Source of the DNA: Cetobacterium somerae ATCC BAA-474
GTDB lineage: Bacteria; Fusobacteriota; Fusobacteriia; Fusobacteriales; Fusobacteriaceae
DNA: 35,732 nucleotides
NCBI RefSeq assembly: GCF_000479045.1
Contig: NZ_KI518081.1
Coordinates: 1 to 35,732 of the forward strand
Direction: 5' to 3'
The first letter of the stretch is position 1. Every line of letters begins with the position of its first letter. The position numbers and the translations under genes are program-made. This document shows, in pieces, positions 24,255 through 30,925 of this stretch. The notes under the pieces were generated by a model that made no database searches, had not been told where the DNA came from, and saw nothing but the letters and a program-made list of their open reading frames with translations.

Positions 24255-25661
24255 TTACTTTTTAAAATTTTCAAATCTTTTATCTAAGACATATTCTATG
24301 AAACACCTTTGAATCTCTCTTAAACTTAAAGTATTTACTTTTCTTAAAGTTTTTATACTATAACTTTCTGTATCTGATATTATTAAATTATAACTATCAA
24401 TCTCTTCTTTACTTTTAAATCTAAACTCTAAAAAAGATTCTGTTGTAAAGGATATTTTAGGATAAAAAACTTTCATAGCTTCTATAACTCTTTGACTGTA
24501 TTCATTATCAATATTTCTTGATACACTTAATACTTTAAAACCCTCAACATATTCTTCTAACATAAAGAAATTTGTTATACAACCTGCTAATCTTAAAACA
24601 TCTGAATAAATCATATCTATGCCCAATTCTTTCAATATTTCTTCAACTATTTGACCTAGTCTTTTACATCTCTCAGAATTTGGACTTTTTCTAACCCATA
24701 AAACTCCATATTTTTTATCTAAGTATCCCATTGTATAGCATGTTACAAGTTGACTACATAACTTTTTCTTCTCTTTATCATCAAGCTTAAATATCTCTTG
24801 AACTTTATTAATAAATTTTTTATAACTCTCTTTTAATGGATTATTTAAATCACAATTATATCTAATCTTTAATGCTACACTTGCTAAAAATCTTTTAAAT
24901 TCAGAGGAAAATACTATTGGCGTAATTATATTTTCCATCTCTAATAACGTTTCATTAAATTCCTCATGATTTTCAATTCCATTTATTTCATAATTAATAG
25001 GTCCTTTTATCTTTTCAATTATTGCCATTGTATAAATAGCGTAATATGAAAATGAGGATTTTTTTAATTTAAATTTTTCTGTTATTTGAGAATATACCTT
25101 TAAATACTCTTTCTCTTCTAAAATATCTATCTCTTCTAATAGCTCTTTTCTCTGTTTAGAAAGGAACTCTCTATCTATAAACAATTTCATTATTTTTTCA
25201 CAAAGTATGTTATATAGATTACCTTCATTAATCTCTTTAAGAAAAATCCCCTTAGAATTTCTAGATTCAACCTTTATTCCCTCTTCCTCTAAAAACTCTC
25301 TTACCTTCTTCAAATCTTTGATTGCTGTGGTTCTTGAAACACCCATAGCTTGTCTTTCTTTTTCCAAATTAATATATCCATCTAAAAGTAACCTTATACA
25401 ATATATATCTTGTCTTTCTCTAGATGAAAGAATATCTAATTTTGAAAAAAATTCTGAAAATTTCTCATCTCTATTTTCAAGACTATATATATTATTTACT
25501 TTTCTTATTGGCTTTATTCCTTTTTCATGTAGGTATTCATTAAGTACATTTATATTTCTTTCTATAGAATTAATATCTAAATCCACATATTTTGTTATTT
25601 CATCTAAATGGATATCTCCATGTAACAAAACTTTTAGCAGAGCTATTGCTTTATTTGACAT
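24255..25661 (-). CDS. BglG/Mga-type transcriptional regulator with degenerate PRD domains
   Basis: A 468-aa regulator. Two helix-turn-helix units occur in the N-terminal part (about residues 1-60 and 85-140; RQAMGVSRTTAIKDLKKV is the second recognition region). The middle (about 190-350) is all-helical and resembles PTS regulation domains, but the usual phosphorylated histidines are not obvious. The C-terminus (about 370-465) has an alternating strand/helix pattern like a PTS EIIB-type domain without a clear cysteine. It begins 23 nt after manA and is cotranscribed with it, suggesting control of sugar (mannose or fructose) genes elsewhere. No PTS transporter is in the window. Family-level confidence only. 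Confidence 0.7.
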   Translation of the reverse strand: MSNKAIALLKVLLHGDIHLDEITKYVDLDINSIERNINVLNEYLHEKGIKPIRKVNNIYSLENRDEKFSEFFSKLDILSSRERQDIYCIRLLLDGYINLEKERQAMGVSRTTAIKDLKKVREFLEEEGIKVESRNSKGIFLKEINEGNLYNILCEKIMKLFIDREFLSKQRKELLEEIDILEEKEYLKVYSQITEKFKLKKSSFSYYAIYTMAIIEKIKGPINYEINGIENHEEFNETLLEMENIITPIVFSSEFKRFLASVALKIRYNCDLNNPLKESYKKFINKVQEIFKLDDKEKKKLCSQLVTCYTMGYLDKKYGVLWVRKSPNSERCKRLGQIVEEILKELGIDMIYSDVLRLAGCITNFFMLEEYVEGFKVLSVSRNIDNEYSQRVIEAMKVFYPKISFTTESFLEFRFKSKEEIDSYNLIISDTESYSIKTLRKVNTLSLREIQRCFIEYVLDKRFENFKK

Positions 25662-25684
25662 ATACCATCCCCCTAAAATTTTAT

Positions 25685-26653
25685 TTATATATAGCTTTTC
25701 ATAACCTCTAATTTCCCACTTATTGTAACTGATGTATTTGCTGGTATGAAGTATGTATCACCTTTTTTCACTTCATACTCTTTTTCTTTAGACTTTAATT
25801 TTCCCTCTCCATCAAGTATTGAGTATATTTTAAAGTTTTTATAACTTTCATCTTGGAATATTCCATTAACTAATAGTCTATCAATAGAAAAATACTCTCC
25901 TCTTATTAACTCTTCAACAGTTGCATCTTGAACTCTTATTTTTTCTCTTGAAACCTCTGAACTTATCTCTACATCTTTTCCAAATTCAATTACATCCATA
26001 GCTTTATCTAAATGCAGTTCTCTTTTTACTCCATTTACTTCTCTATCAAAATCATATATTCTATAAGTTGTGTCTGAGTTTTGCTGTATCTCACATATTA
26101 AAATAGATCCCTCTAAAGTTCCATGAACAACTCCAGGTTTTACATCTATAAAATCACCTTTTTTTACACTTACCTCATTGAATAATCCTGTAAAATCCTT
26201 TTTATCAACTTTTTCTTTATATATCTCTGGTGTAATCTCTTTTTTTAATCCTAATATTAGTTTAGCATCCGAACTAGCTTCCATAACATACCAAACTTCA
26301 CTTTTACCAAACTCTTTTTCTACTCTTAATGCATATTCATCACTTGGATGAACCTGTACAGAAAGCTTATCATTGATATCTAAATACTTTATTAAAAGTG
26401 GAAACTTTTCTCCATATTTTTCAACAATCTCTTTTCCTACAAGCTCTTCACCATATTTTTTAAATATATCTTCTAGACTTTTTCCTTCTAATTCGCCGTT
26501 TTCAACATAAGACATCCCTGCTGGATGACAGCTCACTTCCCAAGATTCTCCATATAACTCATCAGTAGGTAATTGAAATCCTAAAGTTGTTTCAAAACCT
26601 CTTCCACCCCATATTTTTTCAACTAAATTCTTTTTAAATTTTAATAGATACAT
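25685..26653 (-). CDS. manA: Mannose-6-phosphate isomerase, class I
   Basis: A 322-aa zinc enzyme interconverting mannose-6-phosphate and fructose-6-phosphate. It shows WGG near the start, ESWEVSCHPAG, the QVHPSDEYA zinc motif (Gln100 and His102), Glu119 in GKSEVWYV, and VVHGT supplying another zinc ligand. A cupin-like C-terminal half follows. An upstream ATG would add seven residues, but AGGAGG sits directly before the ATG chosen, so the protein begins MYLLKFKKN. It is the first gene of a two-gene unit with the PRD-like regulator. Confidence 0.95.
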   Translation of the reverse strand: MYLLKFKKNLVEKIWGGRGFETTLGFQLPTDELYGESWEVSCHPAGMSYVENGELEGKSLEDIFKKYGEELVGKEIVEKYGEKFPLLIKYLDINDKLSVQVHPSDEYALRVEKEFGKSEVWYVMEASSDAKLILGLKKEITPEIYKEKVDKKDFTGLFNEVSVKKGDFIDVKPGVVHGTLEGSILICEIQQNSDTTYRIYDFDREVNGVKRELHLDKAMDVIEFGKDVEISSEVSREKIRVQDATVEELIRGEYFSIDRLLVNGIFQDESYKNFKIYSILDGEGKLKSKEKEYEVKKGDTYFIPANTSVTISGKLEVMKSYI

Positions 26654-26715
26654 CTTTCCTCCTAGAACTAACACATATGATATATATTAAGTATATAATT
26701 TTCTAAATTCCCTTT

Positions 26716-26744
26716 ATTGTATCTTGATTTATTGAAAAAGTAAA
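26716..26744 (-). promoter_or_regulatory. Promoter of manA
   Basis: On the minus strand: -35 TTTACT (26739-26744), a 17-nt spacer and -10 TACAAT (26716-26721), just past the upstream operon's terminator. Confidence 0.45.
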
Positions 26745-26745
26745 C

Positions 26746-26775
26746 AAAAAAGAGGAAAAACCTTTCCTCTTTTTT
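26746..26775 (-). terminator. Terminator of the YibE/F-nucleotidase operon
   Basis: A 13-bp stem (26746-26758 with 26763-26775) and a 4-nt loop with a T-run on the minus strand, right after the nucleotidase stop codon. Confidence 0.85.
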
Positions 26776-26788
26776 GCTTTTACTACTA

Positions 26789-28654
26789 TTATAAGTTATT
26801 TATGTTTATTGATTGAACATTTAATGTTCTTCCATCCTCAGACATTGGTACTTTTATTTCACCTGTTCTAATTTTTTCAATAACAATATCCTTTCCAGGA
26901 ACATTTTCTTCAAATCCAATTATCGACCAGTTATTATCAACTTTTGGATTTAATTCACCTTTTAAGTTTTCTTGTACATATCTTACAATAAGATCTCTAA
27001 TTCTTCCACCATCTTGTAACTCTTCATAAGAATCATAATATTTATCTTCAGCTGTTACAAGTCCTAAGTTCATAAGAGTTCCAAATCTATAGTTATTTAC
27101 AGCTACTTTATATGTTTTCTTTGGATCTATAGGTTGACCATTTATTGTTGCATCAACTATTCTTTGCCCAGTTGGCTTAGATATATCAACTTTATAATTT
27201 ACTCCATCAAACATATCATAGTTATATCCTCTAACTTTTGGATTAAATGATATAGTTACATCTCCTGGTTCTGTTTGATTATAGTAATCCATCGACCATT
27301 CCATATATTTTAATAAGTTCTCTCCAGTCATATTTACGCCCATTAAAGTATTTGTATACTTGTAGATAAATGCAACATCCTTCTTTTTAAAATCTCCTGC
27401 ATTTAAATTTGAGTCAAAATTAAATACTGCTGCTGCTGAAACATCTGATTTTGCAAAATGATTTTGTACTTCATTTATTAGTTCAATTATTGCATTATCC
27501 TCTAATTGAGATGTTGGCATTGTTGTAACTTTATCTTCACCAGTAATATAATCTGTTCTCTCTATAAATTTACCATTTACTTTTCCAACTACTTTATTTG
27601 CATCAGCTCTTGATTCATCATGAACATTTTTAAACTGATCTAGCATATCTTTATCTGCTGAAACATCTTTAGTTTCCACATTTTTAGCTACTATATCTTT
27701 AACTTCCCACTTACCATCTTTTTTAACAACTTTGATTTCTCCATTAGAAACTCCCCATCCGTAAGCACCTGGCTCAAGAACTGTTGTTCCATTTACATCA
27801 GTTACATATCTAGCATGCTCGTGACCTGCAAATATAAGATCAAATTGAGGATAAGCTTGTGCTAAATCAAATACACCAGTTTTTCCGTACTCATCTTTTC
27901 TTCCTAAGTGGAAAGCTCCTACAAGTACATCATATTTTCCTTCTAATTCATCTAAAGTTTCTTTTACTGCTGTCATTGGATCTTCAAAAGTAAGTCCTTT
28001 AAAATGCTCTGGAGCTGAAGCTTCCCACATAGGAACATGAGGTGGAATTCCTCCTACTAAAGCTACCTTTACTCCTTGAACGTCATAAATTTGGTATGGT
28101 AAAACAAATTTTGATCCATCATCTTCATTCTCTATGTTTACAGAGATTACCGATCCTTTGAAATTTTTAACATTTCTTAATAAAAAATCTTTTTCAAAAT
28201 TAAATTCGTGATTTCCTAAAATCCATGCATCATAATCCATTGTATTCATAGCTTCAACCATAGGATGTGTTTCTAAGTTATTAAATAATTCAGCACTATT
28301 ATCTTGAACAGTATCTCCTATATCCATTAAAATTAAGTTTGGATTTTTTTCTCTTAAATTTTTTACAATTGTATAAGTTTTTGCAAATCCTGCACTTTTA
28401 TCTTCAGAATCAATTCCATACTCATATGGATATATTCTTCCATGAACGTCAGACGTAGCTGCAAAAGATAGAGTAACTTCCTCTGGCCCTGCCTCTCCCT
28501 TTGTAATAACTTTTTTTTCTAGATTAAGTTTATTTTCTTTATACTCCTTAACCTCTGTGTTTGTTGCTGTTTTAGGTGTTTCCTCTTTTTTTCCACAACC
28601 AATTAAAGCCATAGATAAAAGAGCTCCTAAAACTAAGAATTTAGTGCTTTTCAC
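26789..28654 (-). CDS. Surface lipoprotein nucleotidase / 2',3'-cyclic phosphodiesterase-like
   Basis: A 621-aa lipoprotein (lipobox LIGC, Cys20) of the UshA/CpdB superfamily. The metallophosphatase domain shows AATSDVHGRIYPYEYG, DIGDTVQDNSAE, ILGNHEFNFE, GAFHLGRKDEYG and GHEHARYV. The YGIDSEDKSAGFAKT region is more like 2',3'-cyclic nucleotide phosphodiesterases than plain 5'-nucleotidases. The C-terminal nucleotide domain includes NYRFGTLMNLG. It starts with GTG, with GGGGAGG 7 nt upstream, and begins 2 nt past the YibE/F stop. It is a distant relative of the nucleotidase at the left of the window. Confidence 0.88.
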   Translation of the reverse strand: MKSTKFLVLGALLSMALIGCGKKEETPKTATNTEVKEYKENKLNLEKKVITKGEAGPEEVTLSFAATSDVHGRIYPYEYGIDSEDKSAGFAKTYTIVKNLREKNPNLILMDIGDTVQDNSAELFNNLETHPMVEAMNTMDYDAWILGNHEFNFEKDFLLRNVKNFKGSVISVNIENEDDGSKFVLPYQIYDVQGVKVALVGGIPPHVPMWEASAPEHFKGLTFEDPMTAVKETLDELEGKYDVLVGAFHLGRKDEYGKTGVFDLAQAYPQFDLIFAGHEHARYVTDVNGTTVLEPGAYGWGVSNGEIKVVKKDGKWEVKDIVAKNVETKDVSADKDMLDQFKNVHDESRADANKVVGKVNGKFIERTDYITGEDKVTTMPTSQLEDNAIIELINEVQNHFAKSDVSAAAVFNFDSNLNAGDFKKKDVAFIYKYTNTLMGVNMTGENLLKYMEWSMDYYNQTEPGDVTISFNPKVRGYNYDMFDGVNYKVDISKPTGQRIVDATINGQPIDPKKTYKVAVNNYRFGTLMNLGLVTAEDKYYDSYEELQDGGRIRDLIVRYVQENLKGELNPKVDNNWSIIGFEENVPGKDIVIEKIRTGEIKVPMSEDGRTLNVQSININNL

Positions 28655-28656
28655 TA

Positions 28657-29781
28657 TTATTCCTCCCCTTTTCTTTTTATTAATAATATTGAAACAACTG
28701 CTGTTATTGGTACAGTTGCTATTATACCTATACTTCCTGCTAAAGCATTGACAATCTCAATTGCTATAGCTGGTATATTTATGAATTGCTGATAAACCAT
28801 TCCGTAACCCCATATCATCATCATTAAAGGTAATGATCCTCCTGCAAAAGCAAGTATCAATGTGTTTATCATTGTTCCAACTATATCCTTTCCTATTACC
28901 ATAGCCGAATGGAATAGTTCCTTTGAAGTTAAACTTTTTTTATGTTGATGTATTTCATTTACAGATGATGATATAGACATTGCCACATCCATAACGGCTC
29001 CTAGAGAAGCAATTAATATGGATACAAATAATAATCCTTCTATCTGAAGTTTAAAATCTTTTGTTATATAAAGTAATTGTTGTCCTTCAGATAAATTTAG
29101 TCCACTTAAACTCATTATTTTTCCAAATCCATAGGAGATTAATCCTGCAATAGTTATACCACTAATAGTTCCTATTATTGCTGAATATGTTTTTCTATCA
29201 TATCCACCTATTAATAAAAAACTAACTACTATTATTATGGAAGATAAAAGTATTGAAGTCGATACCGGATCTGCACCTTTAAATAAAAGTGGTAATAATA
29301 CATATATTATCATTGACCCTGTAAAAACTAAAGCTAGTAGAGATTTCACTCCCTTCATTTTACCTAAAATTAAAACAGCACCTATAAATATTGTACCTAA
29401 AAGATATATAGCTCGATCTCTTTTTAAGTTATATAGCCAAACTGTAGTTTTTTCTTTTTCCTCTCTCACTGTAAATATAGCTTTTAATCCTACATCTGCA
29501 TATACATTGTGAAGAGCGCTTAAAGAGTTGTAAACTTTAAAAGTTTTATCTTTATATTTCCCTTCTAAAATCTTTACTTCTAAATTTTGTCCGCCTCTAA
29601 ATTTACCCTTTATAACAGGGTCTTTCATTAGTTCTTCATCTATAACTTTAGTTACTTCACCTTGAACAAACTCTTGCGGAAATTTTGTTTTCCCTTTTAA
29701 ATCTATACTTAGTTTAGGTGAATAAATTGCCATTATAAAAATAGATATCACAACTAATATTGGTAATATTATCCTCTTCAT
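28657..29781 (-). CDS. YibE/F family membrane protein
   Basis: A 374-aa protein with one N-terminal transmembrane helix, an extracytoplasmic domain of about 100 residues (including GQNLEVKILEGKYKDKTFKVYN) and then seven or so transmembrane helices from about residue 128. The AVMDVAMSISSSVNEIHQ segment is typical of the YibE/F family. Function is unknown for the family. Here it heads a two-gene operon with the surface nucleotidase (2-nt gap), which suggests a link to phosphate, nucleotide or envelope physiology. An extended -10 promoter lies at 29821-29829. Confidence 0.88.
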   Translation of the reverse strand: MKRIILPILVVISIFIMAIYSPKLSIDLKGKTKFPQEFVQGEVTKVIDEELMKDPVIKGKFRGGQNLEVKILEGKYKDKTFKVYNSLSALHNVYADVGLKAIFTVREEKEKTTVWLYNLKRDRAIYLLGTIFIGAVLILGKMKGVKSLLALVFTGSMIIYVLLPLLFKGADPVSTSILLSSIIIVVSFLLIGGYDRKTYSAIIGTISGITIAGLISYGFGKIMSLSGLNLSEGQQLLYITKDFKLQIEGLLFVSILIASLGAVMDVAMSISSSVNEIHQHKKSLTSKELFHSAMVIGKDIVGTMINTLILAFAGGSLPLMMMIWGYGMVYQQFINIPAIAIEIVNALAGSIGIIATVPITAVVSILLIKRKGEE

Positions 29782-29820
29782 TTCAACCTCTTGTTCTATT
29801 AAAAATCATTTTCACTGTAA

Positions 29821-29829
29821 ATTATAACA
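29821..29829 (-). promoter_or_regulatory. Extended -10 promoter of yibE/F
   Basis: On the minus strand TGTTATAAT (TGn plus a perfect TATAAT) lies about 40 nt before the ATG; the -35 is poor. It is divergent from the small-ORF promoter. Confidence 0.5.
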
Positions 29830-29857
29830 TTTTTTTTGAAAAAAATCTCTTTTTTGT

Positions 29858-29886
29858 TTGACTATTTCATAAAATTTTTGTATTAT
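29858..29886 (+). promoter_or_regulatory. Promoter of the 49-aa ORF
   Basis: -35 TTGACT (29858-29863), exactly 17 nt, and -10 TATTAT (29881-29886), giving a leader of about 35 nt before the ATG at 29927. Confidence 0.65.
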
Positions 29887-29926
29887 TATATGTGTAATAT
29901 TATAACTTTTGGGGTGAGGTGGAAAA

Positions 29927-30076
29927 ATGCTTGAAGCTAACATAAAAGAACTACTAAAAGGTAAAACTATGGATGAATTACTAGAGCTAATAATTTTAGG
30001 ATTGGAAGCTACTGATGATAAAGAATCTTTTATCAATACTTTTAATGAAGATAAACCTCTTATGGAGATTGCCTAA
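29927..30076 (+). CDS. 49-aa orphan small protein with its own promoter and terminator
   Basis: The ORF is preceded by GAGGTGG about 5 nt before the ATG. It encodes a predicted amphipathic helix (MLEANIKELL, TMDELLELIILGLEATDD) and an acidic tail ending PLMEIA. There is no signal peptide or transmembrane segment. A near-consensus promoter before it and a terminator right after it make it a complete transcription unit, which supports it being real despite its length. I recognise no family; it could be a small adaptor, antitoxin-like or regulatory protein. Confidence 0.65.
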   Translation: MLEANIKELLKGKTMDELLELIILGLEATDDKESFINTFNEDKPLMEIA

Positions 30077-30077
30077 T

Positions 30078-30110
30078 AAACTTCCTTGATATTTTTCAAG
30101 GAGTTTTTTT
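30078..30110 (+). terminator. Terminator of the 49-aa ORF
   Basis: Arms AAACTTCCTTGA (30078-30089) and TCAAGGAGTTT (30096-30106) pair with a single bulged T and a 6-nt loop, followed by a run of Ts. Confidence 0.8.
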
Positions 30111-30129
30111 ATTTTTTGTAAAATTAGCC

Positions 30130-30158
30130 TTGATTATTTGAAATTTATGAGCTATATA
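30130..30158 (+). promoter_or_regulatory. Promoter of the HutD-like gene
   Basis: -35 TTGATT (30130-30135), 17 nt, and -10 TATATA (30153-30158). Confidence 0.5.
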
Positions 30159-30193
30159 AGTAGTGAGATTAACTTCAATATATGGAGGGTACT

Positions 30194-30757
30194 ATGGATT
30201 ATAAAATTGTTAGAAAAGAAAACCAAAAAGAACGCCTTTGGACTGGAGGAGTTTCTAAAGAACTATATATTTATCCTGATGGTTCAACTATTAATAGTCC
30301 TTTTAATTTCAGGGTTTCAACGGCAAGTATAAATCCTGGAGAATATAATTTCACATCTTTTAAAGGATACAAAAGACTTCTTATACTTTTATCAGGAAAT
30401 GTTAAATTAGAAGTAGATGGAAGAGATTACTACTTAAAGCCTCTATCACATATATTTTTCTCTGGAGATAGCCACACAAGTAGTTTAGCAGATGAAAAAA
30501 GCATTGATTTTAACCTTATTTTTAAAGAGAATATCAATCTTTTAGATTTTAAAATTATTGAAACAGAGTTTTCAGGAAAAGAGCTCTCTTCTAAAGCAAT
30601 TAATATATTTTATAATTTAGAAGAAAATCGTCATATTCGTGTAAATCATAATGAATATACTTTAGGAAAAGAGGATACTCTTATTGCATGTGGAAATAAC
30701 TTTAATATTGAAGATCATGGTAAAGGAATTATTTTATCTTTAGATATAAAAATATAA
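30194..30757 (+). CDS. HutD/Ves-family cupin protein
   Basis: A 187-aa bicupin-type protein. It shows the family signature WTGGVSKELYIYPDG near the N-terminus, FRVSTASI, SFKGYKRLLILLSG, and FFSGDSHTS followed by IDFNLIF. The family is often linked to histidine utilisation or to environmental adaptation, but no hut gene is adjacent, so no pathway is claimed. An ATG at 30182 also exists but lacks a ribosome site; GGAGGG lies just before the ATG at 30194, so I use that one. It is monocistronic. Confidence 0.85.
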   Translation: MDYKIVRKENQKERLWTGGVSKELYIYPDGSTINSPFNFRVSTASINPGEYNFTSFKGYKRLLILLSGNVKLEVDGRDYYLKPLSHIFFSGDSHTSSLADEKSIDFNLIFKENINLLDFKIIETEFSGKELSSKAINIFYNLEENRHIRVNHNEYTLGKEDTLIACGNNFNIEDHGKGIILSLDIKI

Positions 30758-30759
30758 AT

Positions 30760-30788
30760 AAAAATCCCCTCATAATAAGGGGATTTTT
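30760..30788. terminator. Bidirectional terminator
   Basis: A perfect 11-bp stem AAAAATCCCCT (30760-30770) with its complement (30778-30788) and a 7-nt loop, with T-runs on both strands. It ends the HutD-like gene (+) and, on the minus strand, the autotransporter transcript, including the putative 22-residue peptide. Confidence 0.9.
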
Positions 30789-30791
30789 ATT

Positions 30792-30860
30792 TTAAATTAC
30801 ATTTCTCATGAACATCATCGTAAGTAAAATTAGCATAGTAATTGTGATTTTTTCTTCCAA
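30792..30860 (-). CDS. Putative 22-residue membrane peptide downstream of the autotransporter
   Basis: On the minus strand AGGAGG (30870-30875) lies 9 nt before a TTG start. The 22-codon ORF has a charged head (MEEK) and then a hydrophobic stretch (ITITMLILLTMMFM), ending RNVI and a TAA stop just before the shared terminator. The strong, well-spaced ribosome site is the main support; the size and hydrophobicity are those of a single-pass microprotein. It may be expressed from autotransporter readthrough, since no terminator separates them. Confidence 0.45.
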   Translation of the reverse strand: MEEKITITMLILLTMMFMRNVI

Positions 30861-30925
30861 TTTAAAACTCCTCCTATTTTTACTAATCACTTTATTTTAT
30901 CACTAATGCTAAAATTTTTCAACTT

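Noticed and set aside
25207-25704. 165-aa plus-strand ORF antisense to the PRD-like regulator
   Set aside because: It is a shadow of a well-supported gene, is rich in S, F and L as antisense frames here are, and has no ribosome site.
30182-30193. Upstream ATG for the HutD-like gene
   Set aside because: GGAGGG at 30184-30189 serves the ATG at 30194; nothing suitable precedes 30182.
30194-30757. HutD-like gene as part of the histidine decarboxylase system
   Set aside because: It is more than 11 kb away, has its own promoter and terminator, and no hut catabolic genes are present.
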